A stretch of 64,000 bases of DNA from Leguminivora glycinivorella (GCF_023078275.1 NC_062991.1:4464001-4528000); one strand, 5' to 3'; counted from the stretch's first letter, positions 32,260 through 44,283 are shown. Notes: generated by a model from the sequence alone, not told the origin. Made by a program: numbers and translations.

Positions 32260-34320
32260 ATCCATAGGACAAAGTTTTGTGGTCATTGTCATCATTTATG
32301 TCACATATCTATCTTAATTTGAAGTGAAGATATACCTAATATACCTATGTATTGATTTGAACATCCTTGTGCTCATTTTTCAAATCACTTTTACAAAAAT
32401 AATTTTATAAAATAATTTTCCCAAAAAGCTGAATTATTTTCTTACATGTTTCTGAACGTAACCCTATAGTGGCCGAATTATTTTACTTCCATATCATTCA
32501 CTGATTCATCCTATTTCTAAAATGGTAGAAAAGCTTGATGATCATTTTCCCTAAAAAAGATTTTAAAAACAAGGATCTTCACAATAAACATATACCTTCC
32601 CATACCTAGTGTCTCTAAAAGGGTTTCACACACATATAATTTATCTACTAATAGTGCAATCGAATGGTGCGCGATAAAATACAACGGGAGACCGTGGTGC
32701 GAGGGCCGTAAATAACTAAACTTGTTTACAACGCGCGACAACGACACGACAACGGTACGACTAATAACGAACTACAAAAATAGTAGATCGAGGAACGTAA
32801 ATATTAAAACTTGGTGATATATATAACACGATTGCGAAGACGACACGACAAGAGCACGAAATTGTCTATTGCTTGCGCTTTTTTTTTTAAATTTCCACAG
32901 TTTAATTAATTCCATTGTATTGATATGTCTGTGGCTTATTTTACAACAGTGACAATAGGCTACTAGACTCATACCGAATTTGGCACAGTAAATGATTGTA
33001 TTTTGTTGTATTTGACATAAAAAAACAATATTTACAGATTTTGGGTATAAAAAGTGTATTTTGAATTTTTGACTACATATTTTCGATTAAAAATGTGTGT
33101 AATTTTTTATTTATTTTGGCCACCGAAAACGCTGTCAGCGATGAAGTGACGTCATCGAATTCGAACTTTACTGCATGTCAAAACAATCACTGACATATTG
33201 AACTTTATGCCTTCATACTTAAAAAGTCAGACAATATTGTTTTCGAACAGAATGACCTGATGACAGATAATCTATATATTAACAAATGACTGTGTTGTTT
33301 TCGCTTGATTACGTAAACTTTAAAAATATTTTTTGCTGTTTTTAAGTCATAATAAAATATGGTAAAACATATTTTATTTCGGTTTGTTGGACAGTGCTTA
33401 ATCGTATAAGACAGACTTTAAAAAAAAAGGGTCAAGTAGCCTATTCTCGCCCGACAGTGGCACTTCACCGTTCATTGCCTGTTCAACAAGGAAATATTGA
33501 CGTTGAGTAACAATGTTATTTATCAACCCAAAAATAGGCACAGAATTGTCAGTGTCAACTTGTCAAGTGAATGTTACTGTGGTGAAGTGAAAATGATAAA
33601 ATAGCCCACTCTTCCCGCTTTGTCATTTATTGGGACGAGCCAAAACACGCATTTTTGTAAATAAAACGATTAAGGGCCAGTTGCATTAACCACATTTGAC
33701 AGACACATCATCGTCACGCAGCAGACATCGATAAAAGAAGGTCCACTTCGAACGCTTTAACGGTGACAGAGGATTTGATGCAACCGGCCCTAAGTATAGC
33801 AAATCGTCAACCTGTCGTTTCGTATAAACAAGTCAAAACTACTTGTGCTCGGTTTAAAAAGCTTTCGGCAAGGATCGTCGGAAATTAATGGGTGCCTTGT
33901 AATTGAAAATAAACTATTATTTTATTCAAAAAAGATAGCAAGTTTATTAACAGTCCGTTTAAACGCTGCCGCTGATTAAATAAGCTTTGTTTACAAGTTT
34001 TAGCTTACTGTAATTTGTTTATTATACTATTGTTAATACAGCAATTTAAAACTTTATTTAGTCTGATAATTGGCGGAGAAGAAATGCAAGATTTGTTTCA
34101 TTGCTAGTTTTTTCTGGGTGTTCAAATATTTTAGGTGGGATCTACTTAGCTTTAGAGAAAATAGTACAGAAATGTGAGGTGACTGTATAATACCCCCAAA
34201 ACCAATAAGAACGTAGCCTAGCCTAGCAAATGAACAAATTCTGCTAGAAAGAAAACTCTATCTATCTATTCTACCACTGAACAATATGTATATTAATTTA
34301 CACAAAATACTAAAAATAGC
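32260..34320. other. Sparse region; one MITE at 33672-33796
   Basis: Mostly AT-rich DNA without recognisable genes. 33672-33796 is a palindromic MITE (AGGGCCAGTTGCAT / ATGCAACCGGCCCT ends). A stretch of CGACACGACAACGG words occurs at 32735-32860; I cannot assign it. Confidence 0.5.
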
Positions 34321-34324
34321 TTCA

Positions 34325-34467
34325 GTATACCGCCTTAAACCGAAGAGCTAGTATCAAAACACATCAAGTAATCATCTACCCAACTCTCACTGTATTCTTT
34401 TATAAAATTTCCAAAAATATCTCCAATGTATAACCGCCTTACACAAGAGCAAGTATCAAAACACATC
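34325..34467 (+). repeat. Imperfect tandem duplication, about 102-bp period
   Basis: GTATACCGCCTTAAACCGAA..AGTATCAAAACACATC at 34325 recurs as GTATAACCGCCTTACACAAG..AGTATCAAAACACATC at 34427. A 60-codon ORF starts in the second unit (34426-34608), but I see no family resemblance. Confidence 0.55.
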
Positions 34468-34644
34468 GCTGGCAATACCGTTACAGCGCAACGGTTATTT
34501 TTAAACGAATTCGAAAGTGCACCGAGCGAAGTTCCAAATTCAAATAGATATTATGGCAACAACCGCGTCATTACTCTTCGGGAGTGTCGACGGAAGAACA
34601 CAGCTTAAGCTATACAGAAAGTACAATATTGTTTTAATAAAACT

Positions 34645-34712
34645 AGGTGGGCGGGTGGCCTAGTGGTCAGGACGTTAGCCGCGTAAGCTGAAGACTCGGG
34701 TTCGATTCGTTT
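34645..34712 (+). repeat. tRNA-like SINE head
   Basis: GGTGGCCTAGTGGTCAGGAC resembles an A-box region and GGGTTCGATTCGTTTCG a B-box region, with spacing of a tRNA head. The body diverges from family 1. Confidence 0.5.
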
Positions 34713-34719
34713 CGTCGTT

Positions 34720-36600
34720 TTTTCATTCGCTTATAATACTCGTATATATTTCAGTTTAAATTTTTTTAATTTCAAAATTTTGGCTTTTTTTGTCGGAAAT
34801 CTATTCTAATTAACTTTAAAACTGGCCAGTAATTGAAAAAAAATGTCTAGTAATGTAAATAGTGGCCAGTTTACTAGGTTAAAAGTAATGTCCAATAAAA
34901 CAATTATATATTTCAGGAAATAAATAATATTATCATCTAGTATATTTCGACACAAACGATACCGTGTAAATTAATAAAAAAAATTGTTTGTAATTACCTA
35001 AATAAAAATAAAAAAACTTGCTATAATTATTCAACATTCACTTCTTCTCCTAGGGCGTCATGTACCTACCTATATATACTTGTAACACCTACTGTATCAT
35101 GCACATGACTACAATGAAATAAAGAATAAAGAATAAAATAATAATATGAGCGAAATCACTTGACAGGTAATCACAAAACACGTTCTACGCAAATAAGGTT
35201 GTAAAGTGGCCAGTTACTAACAATTTACCCTATCTAACTAAAGTTTGAACATTAATCCTATGATTTAACAGGCTATTTTCGCGAATTTTTTTTTAAATTG
35301 GTAAATTAAATGTTTTTCCTACTCAGAATTACGAGCCCTTTTCATCCCACTAGTCGGAAAAAAGCGTTCCAAATTTTTTTTTCCACTTCGCTACCATTTT
35401 TCAAACCCTGTACAGCGGCTACAAAGTGGAAAGTGTGCAAAATAATATTTAAAATTTTGCGACCATTTTTTTTGTCTCTTGTTTTTTGTCCTAGATCGAA
35501 AGTGCTCGTGATTGTGAGTAAGAGAATTATAAAATTTAACTAGCTTACAAAAATTTTTTTTGGTGATTGTTCTCGCGAAAGAAGCAGAAGAACATATACT
35601 TGTATGTCAGTAGATTTAAGCATTACTTATGAATAAAAATCTTTGTTCAAAACAAACTTTCTGCTCCATTCTACTCTGTAATCCCGATATCCGCAAAGAG
35701 GAGGACCCACAGCGAACTTAGATTCAGATATATCACTACATAAGTCCCCTCCTGCTGTGCTCGCAAAACGTGTGCGACTCGCTAGGTAAGGAATATCTGT
35801 ACTTATCTAGTTTGTACGAGGAAGCGCGGCTGTCTGTAGCTATAACCTAGAAAATGACTTAGAAAAATGGCGTTAAAAGATATTGCCAAAGAAAGAGTAA
35901 AGACGAAACAATGTTTTGAAACCAGACGCAGCTGATATCGTGATAAATGCTGAGATAGACAGGGAGGTAACATACAAGCTGTTGATTTCTGTTAACTTAA
36001 ATGGAAGGTTCTTTAAGTCAAATAAAATTAATTTCTCTAAGAAACTAGTGTCCACTCTTGCAGTTATTGAGTTATTTATTAAATTTAATGATTAAGATAC
36101 AAGTGATTACAGTTTTACACTAATGCAGCTGCTTAGAACTTGTTGTTTTTTGTATGTATTATTTTATGTTCAATAAGTAAATCTTTGAAAACATTAAAAT
36201 ATCAAACTTAACTATTTTCTAATGTATACTTTATTTATAAAAACTAGTAATAATAGAGTAAACAAAAATACAAGCAAACAAATAATTCACATTTTCGCAT
36301 TAGCTGGAGCATCTTGGTTTAGCTAGAGCTGGGAATGGCTTCTCCGTTATCAAATTGAATTTGTGACGTGTGCCTCGTATTATTTTCTAATGTTATTTAT
36401 TTTGACATGTGCCATCAGATACTTGACATTAAATTTAACTTTAATTCCTGTATAGTACCTACTAGCTTTTGTTGCTAGAAATTTAACAGTATTAAAGTTC
36501 TAAGTATACAGGTTTTAACCAAAAGAAGGCAGCACTGTATGTCTGAATTACTACGTGCGATTTAAAAATGGTTGGACGCACAGAACGCCACTTTCGGAGT
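34720..36600. other. Stretch with nothing recognised
   Basis: AT-rich DNA with only short chance ORFs. No repeat with a second copy in the window was found. Confidence 0.5.
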
Positions 36601-36614
36601 TGGTGTAACTTTAA

Positions 36615-36800
36615 ACGGTATAACTCTTCTTCTTTTTTGCCCTAACGGTCTTTGCCATGTCCTAACCGGTGACCACTTATGCCATCTCTCTCTTATTCTT
36701 TGCCATTCTTGCCAGTAACTATGACTGCGTTGTTTTCAAAATGGACCAATTTTTCATTTTGTAATGTTGTCAAGCCAAGTGGTCTTCCTCTTTCTACTAA
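36615..36800 (-). pseudogene. Possible LINE ORF2 C-terminal remnant
   Basis: In complement, CCGTTAG..AGGAAGACCACTTGGC and later GGCAAAGAATAAGAGAGAGA give peptide pieces such as RKRKTTW and WQEWQRIRERWHKW. These resemble the Trp/Arg-rich end of insect non-LTR ORF2. Stops interrupt it; weakly supported. Confidence 0.3.
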
Positions 36801-37241
36801 CGGTAGGTACAACAAAAACGCAATAAAAATATATAAAAAATGTCATTTACCACATTCTGTCCTGTCACAACCAGTGGAATTTTATTCAATGTTTACTTCC
36901 AACGGACAATCGGAAGAGTTGAAATTCCCCTGCATTTTCATACGGTAGCGTTTTGTTCAGAGTTTTACTTTTAAACTAGGTTAGAAGAATAAGTTTTTGT
37001 TTAAGCGCTTTTTCATTTATTATGTATATTTTGATTAATAGTTTGAGTGTGACTACTTTTCTTTTTTTTTGACTTATACAGAGTGGGGCCTGTATTTAAA
37101 CTGTAGGCTATTTCCTTATATGATTCGCTGCTTGTATTTTGATTTTACTGTTCTCTTCTGCAAAGTTTCAATTTGGGATGAGAAGTCGTGGAACATTATA
37201 TATGAATACTTTCTGCCAATCTTATCTTACTGCACTGTAAC

Positions 37242-37372
37242 GGCTCAGCCACGACATTGGTCTAAGCGCGACAGCGGTGAGCGGCGGCCATACATTGGAG
37301 CGAGACACAGCGATGGGACTTTTCATGGCAGCCGCTCACCGCTGTCGCGCTTCTAGACCAATGTCGTGGAGC
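37242..37372. mobile_element. Palindromic MITE (CCACGACATTGGTCTAAGCG ends)
   Basis: CGACATTGGTCTAAGCGCGA and TCGCGCTTCTAGACCAATGTCG are inverted. The centre has GGAGCGAGACACAGCGATGG. Two further copies: 41528-41672 and 41690-41855. Confidence 0.8.
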
Positions 37373-37530
37373 GAAGTGGAGCGTTCGACAGGGCGTGCAG
37401 CGTGGCGGGCGAGCGTGCGTCCACCCTATACAGCGTCGACTCAGGACACTTGTATGAGCTTCAGTTGTTTGATATGGACGCCACACACCCGCCCCGCTGC
37501 ACTCACGCCTTACACTTACGACCCTGCACA
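37372..37530. mobile_element. MITE with GGGCGTGCAGCG core, fused copy
   Basis: CGAGCGTGCGTCCACCCTAT, CTCAGGACACTTGTATGAGC and TTGTTTGATATGGACGCC match 41365-41528 and 60293-60440. The left end is lost at the junction with the preceding MITE. Confidence 0.65.
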
Positions 37531-37639
37531 TATGTGTGGTGTGATGTGTTGTGTAGTACGTACGAGGTCCTGTCCTGAGCCGACGCTGCATAGACAGTGC
37601 ACGCTCGTCCGCCCCCCCGAACCCTCCGCTTCGACACAG

Positions 37640-37868
37640 TATAATAAAGAGTACTATCGTACAGTATGGCCACTTCCGCTCCCCGCTGAAAGTGCCGCCC
37701 TCTCCCTCTCGGTTACCTCACAGTTACTGCCTGTGAAAAACGCGAACAGTCGATCTGTCATATCTCACTCATACAAGCATAGTACGCGTTCACCTACACG
37801 AGCTTAGACTGTGTGCTAGGAACGCGCCCCTTTCATATATTTGATCGCCAGTGTCCGAAGTGTGGCTT
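37640..37868 (+). repeat. Interspersed repeat B copy
   Basis: The ordered blocks match 13040-13255. The apparent 176-codon frame crossing 37277-37807 runs through three different repeats and is not a gene. Confidence 0.7.
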
Positions 37869-38564
37869 CTAGCATCCACTCAGTCTTTACGGCATATTCG
37901 CGAATTTCTGATTTATGAATTGGACGCACAGCTTAATTCCTCAATTTTAGCGTGAAATATTAAAGTTTGGCTCATTTGAGCTAAATCCGGTTTAACGTAT
38001 TAGCCGGGGTATTATGTGGCTGAACACAATTATGTCATTCAGTAAATTATTCAGCTGTTGAACGGTTGAATGGTCACGGGGGCTGTCACACCGTAGCTCT
38101 TTTAAAGGTATTTATTTCTGTAAATTTTACTAATGTATTTGCGAAGAAGCTTTTTTTCTATAAGTACCCGAAAAAAAACACTTTATAATTTTAATTACGA
38201 ATAAATTCGAAGATGAAGAATATGATGTCCACAATCCACATTGGGCTAAGGACTATAGCCCGAGCCCTGTCATGCTTGAAAGGCCTAGTAATGGAACGTA
38301 TACTATGTAGGCTATTATTATTATTATTTATATGTATAATTCAGGCAGGCAGTTGAAAAAACAACTGATATGGCCTGTATCCTGGTATCTTTTTCTAGGT
38401 TTATCTCATAATTGGATCCTATCATCGTACAAATATGACAGAAAAATATCAAAATTGGAAAAACTCACTGTACTTAGATCTGAACTCAAGCCGATGAATC
38501 ACTAGCCTGTTACTCTTCCAAAGAGAAATATTCGCAGTCAATGGTAAAGTCAGTCATGGAAGCG

Positions 38565-38705
38565 GTCCGTCGAAAATGAGCTTCGAGCGGCCGGTTTGAG
38601 CTGGAGTGAGGCCACGAGGGTCGCTGAAGTTAGGAAGGAGTGGCGCGAGCTCGTGAAGGCCTATTGTACTTCTGGGGTTCATTAGGACTACAACAACAAC
38701 AGCAA
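38565..38705 (+). pseudogene. LINE ORF2 C-terminal fragment
   Basis: One frame gives SWSEATRVAEVRKEWRELVK, then AYCTSGVH and a stop, then an ACAACAACAACAGCAACAAC tail (38690-38710). This is the usual end of a lepidopteran non-LTR element. The upstream ORF is missing, as for a 5'-truncated copy. Confidence 0.65.
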
Positions 38706-38905
38706 CAACTGGTAAAATTTCGGTATTTTGCATGGAAGTAAATTTCTCGAGTTGGGTTCTCTGTGAAACGAGTTTTTTAATTGTTTCTAGTATGTATACA
38801 TGTATAACTTAATTTGCAAGGTCATTCGGTGTAAGCACAGATCAATACAACAAGATGGCCCTTACAGGGCGACTCGCGGTCACCAAGCATACGACAAATC
38901 AGGTT

Positions 38906-38939
38906 TATAAAAGTTTGAACGCGTGCGACACCGATCAGT
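38906..38939 (+). promoter_or_regulatory. Core promoter: TATAAAA plus TCAGT initiator
   Basis: TATAAAA (38906-38912) lies 31 bp before the A of TCAGT (38935-38939). This is the standard arthropod TATA-Inr spacing. It precedes the ATG at 38997 by a 60-nt leader. Confidence 0.55.
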
Positions 38940-38996
38940 CGCGCCCAAGTATACGCTCGGGAAAAAATCTTAAATAATCAATTTTGGTTGCAAACA

Positions 38997-39075
38997 ATGG
39001 TCTCTTACAGCATAAAGTGGTGTGGCAAGTCTTCTAACACTTCTACATGTAAAAAAGATGGAACAACATTCCACA
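38997..39075 (+). pseudogene. Possible first exon of a THAP-domain protein
   Basis: From ATG the frame reads MVSYSIKWCGKSSNTS, then TCKKDGTTFH, ending at a phase-1 splice donor-like A|GTTAAG (39076). The order (aromatic, Cys, Gly-Lys, then K-x-G-x-x-F-H) is that of the THAP N-terminus, where exon 1 often ends at FH. The first zinc-ligand Cys appears to be Ser5 here and the donor is not optimal. I found no continuing exon downstream. It may be the relic of a THAP host gene or of a P-element-like transposase. It lies directly downstream of the TATA/Inr pair. Confidence 0.4.
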
Positions 39076-39504
39076 GTTAAGTCAAATTAATTATTTTGTT
39101 GAATATTGTTTATTGTCCGCGGAGTTCATTTATACTGGTCAATATGGTTGTGCTGAGCGGCGCCGAGGCGCGTCCATCCCTCTTTACCGAGTTAACAATG
39201 TGATATGCTATCCCTTTCACGTAAACGACTAGGCATGGGGCCATGTTAGTTTATGTCTGTTGCGGGAACTTCGTACTGCCGTTCGTACCATGTGCTACCA
39301 TTTTATGAAATATAAAAGAAAGCAGATTTGTAATAGTGAATAATTATCTAGAATCTGTAGAGTCTGTAGTGGTATTTAGTTCATTGATTAGTTTAGAATA
39401 TTTAGTTGGTTATTTAACTTAGTAAACATAAGTAAAAATGCACAGTTTAGTTATTAGTTACTAGAATGATTTTTATTGAGATGCTATCACAAATATCACA
39501 ATTA

Positions 39505-39662
39505 TCATCCTCCTTGCGTTATCCCGGCATCGGCATTCGCCACGGCTCATGGGAGCCTGGGGTCCGCTTTGGAAACTACTACCAAGATTTGGCGTAGGCA
39601 CTAGTTTTATGAAAGCGACTGCCATCTGACCTTCCAACCCGAAGGGTAACTAGGCCTTATTA
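39505..39662 (-). mobile_element. SINE family 1, 3' part
   Basis: The complement contains AGGCCTAGTTACCCTTCGGG, TCAGATGGCAGTCGCTTTC, AGCCGTGGCGAATGCCGATG and GGGATAACGCAAGGAGGATG. Confidence 0.75.
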
Positions 39663-39979
39663 TAATTTAATTATAATATTATAATTTGTTGCAAAACAAA
39701 TTCACCACAGTACTGGTACCGGTACCATTGTCTATAATAGACATGTCCCATTCCCATCCCTACTGCTAATCATAAAGGCGCGCCATTATTTGAAACGACC
39801 AATGGCAGCACCGTGCGCGCCCGCCTCACCCCGCAAGGATTGGTGATTTGCGTCTCGAACAATATCGCTTGCATTTGGCTTCTAGTGGGGTGTTCTGTGG
39901 GTGTAAGTGTCTAATTTATTCGCACTAGCAAATCTGGCTAATTTCAACATTTAGCTCTCGAGGAGTGATCTGTGTGCTC

Positions 39980-40113
39980 CAGTGGCGGGGCGTGAAAATT
40001 TTCGTTGGTAAAGCCGGAGGGGTTTTGGCATCTGTTTTGAATGGACTTATACAGATACTAGAGAATTTTAGGGAACCCGTTGGGAATCGAGTTGTATCGA
40101 CGCTCCGCCACTG
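39980..40113. mobile_element. Small hAT-like MITE (CAGTGGCGG ends)
   Basis: CAGTGGCGGGGCG and CGCTCCGCCACTG are inverted ends. GTGCTC is repeated on both sides (a decayed 8-bp duplication is likely). Uninterrupted sister units at 40480-40510 and 40705-40735 show the empty site. Confidence 0.7.
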
Positions 40114-40221
40114 GTGTGCTCACCAAATTATTCGCTGTTACTATACTTACTCAGTTTGGCAGCAGCGCAGTTTGGCAGAGCGGATGAGCTAGTGACCCAA
40201 ACTCGAGTGCGTACTTGCGTA

Positions 40222-40400
40222 GTGACCTGCTATATTGATGAGCACAGATATTTGGTCCTGAGTCATGGATATTTTCTATGTATTTTACTTGTATATTAAG
40301 TATATCGTTGTCTGAGTACCTTCAACACAAGCCTTCTTGAGCTTACCGTAGTACTCAGTCAAACTGTGTAAGAATGTCCTATAATATTTATTTATTTATT
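40222..40400 (+). mobile_element. SINE family 2, 3' part
   Basis: GATGAGCACAGATATTTGGT, CCTGAGTCATGGATATTTTC and a TATTTATTTATTTATT tail match the 3' organisation of family 2. Confidence 0.6.
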
Positions 40401-41364
40401 TTTATAGGCAATTCGGTGTGACTTAGTGTTTAGATACCTACTGCGCCAGCATGTCCAGCTAATTTCACCATTTAGATCCCGAGGGGCAATCTGTGCCCAC
40501 CAAATTATTCGCTGTCACAGACTATACTCAGCAGTGCAGTTTGGCAGAGCGATGGGCTAGTGACCCAAATTCTCGAGTTCGAGTCTCAGGTGAGATTTTT
40601 TCCAAATATTTTTCATTCATTATTTAATAGGCAATTCGGTGTGAGTTAGTATTTAGATACTGCGCCAGCATGTCCAGCTAATTTCACCATTGACCTCCCT
40701 AGGGGCAATCTACTCACCACCAAATTATCCGATGCCACATACAGATATCTCAGCATCGCAGTTGGCAGAGCGATGGGCTAGTGATCCAGTGACTCGAGTT
40801 CGAGTTCAAGGCGAGATTTTTTTTTTACTTTTACCTAAATATTTTTATTAAATAAAAGGGTAGGTATACGGTGTGAGTGAGTGTTAAATTTATTGCGGCA
40901 GCATTAGTCGTGTCTGGCTAATTTCACCTAATTTGGTCTCGCGGGGCGATCTATGCCCGCGAATTACTGAGCGTGCTTAGACTGCGTTTTCAAAATCATT
41001 TATTTAGTACTGATGTGTTCTCATAAATAATTATATTGTTATTTTATAAACATCTTAGCTATTAAATTAATACATATTAAATTGAATTTCGTTGTCAGCT
41101 TGACAGCTTTATGAAAAAGAAACGAATTTTAATAATACTTTTCATAATATATGGATTATGTACAAATAAACATCCTTACTCGTTTTTTTTGTTCTGATTA
41201 GCTTAGTTATAAGTTATATAGAGCAAATCTACATATAAACTAGTATACGAATCAAGTCCGAAAAATTACTATTTCTACTTAACTATATTTTCAATACTGA
41301 AGACCTAGTGAGTAAGTAAGTTTTGAAAGCACTATAAGTACAGCTCGTGACCTATAAGAGTGTA

Positions 41365-41528
41365 AGGCCTGAGTGGACGCTCGGAGCAGAGCGTTTGGCG
41401 GGGCGTGCAGCGGGGCGGGCGAGCGTGCGTCCACTCAGGACACTTGTATGAGTTTCCATTGTTTGACAGGTACGCCGCACGCCCCGCCCCGGCGTGTCCA
41501 ATATGAGCGCGCACTCAGGCCTTACGGC
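41365..41528. mobile_element. MITE with GGGCGTGCAGCG core
   Basis: AAGGCCTGAGTGGACGCTCGG and GCGCGCACTCAGGCCTTAC are inverted ends. Sisters at 37372-37530 and 60293-60440. Confidence 0.7.
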
Positions 41529-41855
41529 CCGGCCACGACATTGGTCTAAGCGCGACAGCGGTGAGCGGCAGCCATACGTGATGCGAATGAAAAGTCCCAT
41601 CGCTGTGTCTCGCTCCATTGTATGGCCGCCGCTCACCGCTGTCGCGCTCAGGCCAATGTCGTGACTGAGCCGTTACACTTTACCTTAACGGCTCAGCCAC
41701 GACATTGGGCTAAGCGCGACAGCGGAGAGCGGCGACCATACATTGGAGCGAGACACAGCGATGGGACTTTTCATTCACACGTATGGCTGCCGCTCAAAAC
41801 AAACAAACAATATCACCGCTGTCGCGTTTAGACCAATGTCATGGCTGGGCCGTAA
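41528..41855. mobile_element. Two adjacent palindromic MITEs (CCACGACATTGG ends)
   Basis: 41528-41672 and 41690-41855 each run from GCCACGACATTGG.CTAAGCG to its complement. The second has an AACAAACAAACAA interruption at 41799-41811. They belong with 37242-37372. Confidence 0.75.
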
Positions 41856-42246
41856 CGTCAAATTTCTTGTACAAAATAATACGTATTTGTGCGTAGTTTG
41901 AAAGACAGATATTCTTGCTTAATAAAGTGATGAAACTTAGTCATGAAACAACTTTATAATTTATATGGATTTGCCAGTTCCAATTTATTTCAAGTTACAT
42001 TTAAATAACTTTTGTAATTTGAAATAGACGCTGACATTTATTAATTAAGACATTTATTCATACAAATAAAATTGAATTAAAATAGCGAGTTGATATTTCA
42101 CTTGTACACAGCGGATTAAAATTTTCAGGCAATTTTATCTAGACTATATATTATTCTAAATCCACAAACATTTTATTAGTAAAGTTCTTTTGAAAAAGAT
42201 TTAGTTTCTCGTATATAGGTTCCAATATAGAGCTTTTAATATGAGT

Positions 42247-42389
42247 ACAGTCAACCTATTGGAACCCTAGGCCACTCTACGACCATGTCAAAATGACAAG
42301 CAGTAAGAGATTTCTTACAAATCCGATTTATAACGTCACTATGACATAGTTCTACAGTGGCCTAGGGTTCCAATTGGTTGACTGTACCT
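42247..42389. mobile_element. Palindromic MITE (TTGGAACCCTAGGCCACT ends)
   Basis: Full sister of 16709-16849; CAGTCAACC.ATTGGAACCC and its complement bound it. Confidence 0.85.
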
Positions 42390-42474
42390 TTATGGCGTTT
42401 TAGATTATGTTACTTAAAATTAAATTCATTGCATGGAGAAAGTGTTACCAAGCCCTTAAAAAAGTTTTTGGTGG

Positions 42475-43600
42475 TAATAGTTATTTATTATACAAGGGGG
42501 CAAAGTTGTATTTTAACGCCGAGTGTGGAATTGAAAAACGAGCAAGTGAAAGGATTCTATAGAATTCTATAGAAAGGAGAATAGAATCCTGAACTTGCGA
42601 GTTTTTTAACACACGACAAGTAAAATACATTTGCACCCGAGTGTAACACAAAACTTTTCCCCTCACTATAGCCAGGGGCGGCTCACTCCGCGATTCTATC
42701 GCCGCGCTACAAGTACATCCTGGCGGCCGCGAGTTCGCGGCCCAATCAGGGGTGGCGCGCGTTCTCACGGAATGCACGTTCGCACTTTCTATTGTTACTT
42801 TACGTCGCGAGTTTTTTTAAGGTTCATATACGATGTCCGCGTGTCGAAATGGCTAAAAATACTTAGTTAAATAGACACCATGAATAAAATAAATACCATA
42901 GGTCATTCTTACACATATCTGCTACTGAAATTAAGTCCCACGGAAAAGTTCAATAAGGCTTGTAATGTTGGAAGTTGAACAAAAATATATAAATACAGTA
43001 TATATACGCTGTTACGTCGTCGCCCAAATCTAATGTTTAATTTGTTTATTTTTTGTATGTCTTTTGTATTTTTGTTTTTGTAAGTCTTGTTTTGTATTTT
43101 GTAGTTTCACAGTGCCTTGGTGTAAACTGTAATGCTGTGTTACTTTTTGATTAAATAAATAAATAAATAATAAATAAATATACCTAGAAAGTACCCAAGA
43201 CTTGAATATAATAGTATAACATTTTAATGTGAGTATTAATTCGTTTTAATCCATAGGTAACCCTACCGCCGGACGCCGCGCACGTGCGGCTCGTTTCTTT
43301 GTGAGAATTTTGTAGGTATTTAAAAAGGCGGCATTTCGTGAACATCAAAGCAGTGGGCTTTCTGTACTTGTACTATTATATATTCTGTGCTATAGCGAGG
43401 AAACTACAAACTTCCAGTAGTTCCACAGGTGGTAAATCATCTTTATTCCTAGATTCACCTACTTTTATCAATTTTAAAGCAGTTAATTTGACTTTATTCA
43501 AGGTCAAATTACTTTACCCACTAGTGAATTAAATGCGTTTTTACCCGCTGGTATTAAAGGACAAAACACGTGTTTCCGAGCTAGTGAGGGGAAAAATATT
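42475..43600 (+). repeat. Interspersed repeat A, split by an insertion
   Basis: 42475-42672 and 43391-43600 are the two parts of the family seen at 5995-6450. CTATAG precedes and follows the insert. Confidence 0.75.
42673..43390. mobile_element. Unclassified 718-bp insertion (CCAGGGGCGGCTCACTCCGC)
   Basis: It begins CCAGGGGCGGCTCACTCCGC and ends CTTGTACTATTATATATTCT followed by GTG. It is bounded by the two halves of repeat A and a 6-bp CTATAG duplication. The interior has a (TAAA)n run at 43155-43180. No ORF with a recognisable domain. Confidence 0.6.
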
Positions 43601-43782
43601 TAAAAAACCAAAAAAAGTCGTAAATTTTCATGGGTTTTCAAGTATTTAGGTTTTTGAGGTTGAAAACTCGGATTTGACACCACTATTTCATCGCTAACAA
43701 TATTTATAATAAAATATAACTATATACCTCATTTGGTGCAAACCCCTCCCCCTGAAACATACAATTTCAATGGATCAGGGTG

Positions 43783-43926
43783 CGTAGCCGAATGGCACAA
43801 ACGCTCACGAAACGCCCGCGAATATCTATCTCTATCGCTCGTGCGTATTGGGGCGACAGAGCCAGACTACCTTTCGCGGCGTTTCGTTTTCGTTTCGCGT
43901 CGCAGAAATGCCATTCGGCTACGGTA
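43783..43926. mobile_element. Palindromic MITE (CGTAGCCGAATGGCA ends)
   Basis: GCGTAGCCGAATGGCA and TGCCATTCGGCTACG are inverted, with CTATCTCTATCGCTC inside. The sister is 54772-54910. Confidence 0.8.
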
Positions 43927-44279
43927 CCAGTACATGCATTTTCCGTAAAGATTACACTATTTTACGTTAACGTTAGTGTAAGGTAAAGACCCGGGTTCGA
44001 TTCCTGGACAGCTAGCGATCGACTTAGTAGCTTTTTCTTTGACTAATGATATCTATTCCAGTTTATAATTTAGCAGAAATTTTACGTCGTCTGAGTATTA
44101 TGAACAAGTTCTAATTTAAAATCAAAAACTGGTCAAAAACGATTATAATACCACTAGCTTATAAATATTCAAGTCATTACCTTTACGACTAGCCGGGGGT
44201 GTAGCATACTAGTGTGATAAACCTTATCGCGTCGATGTGATCTCACTTACAAATAGTGTGAAAAGGATGGCCTGACGTG

Positions 44280-44283
44280 ATAG
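44280..44283 (+). repeat. Target-site duplication ATAG, left
   Basis: ATAG directly precedes the 5' LTR and recurs at 50093-50096 after the 3' LTR. Four base pairs is usual for Ty3/Gypsy integrases. Confidence 0.85.

Larger units (their letters stand above)
39905..40990 (+). repeat. Tandem array, about four units of roughly 230 bp, with tRNA-like promoter boxes
   Basis: The units contain GTCCAGCTAATTTCACCATT-like, CGAGGGGCAATCTGTGCCCA, CACCAAATTATTCGCTGT and GGCAGAGCGATGGGCTAGTG, then CTCGAGTTCGAGTCTCAGG. Copies start near 39905, 40410, 40630 and 40860. The GGGCTAGTGAC and GAGTTCGAGTCTC words look like A- and B-boxes. Unit 1 is enlarged by a MITE (39980-40113) and a SINE piece (40222-40400). 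Confidence 0.65.

Noticed and set aside
34426..34608. 60-codon ORF
   Set aside because: Starts in a local tandem duplication and shows no recognisable family; not called as a gene.
36679..36948. 89-codon plus-strand ORF
   Set aside because: The better signal is on the opposite strand as a possible LINE remnant; the plus frame has no motif.
37277..37807. 176-codon plus-strand ORF
   Set aside because: It runs through two palindromic MITEs and a copy of repeat B; the frame is not shared by the sister copies.
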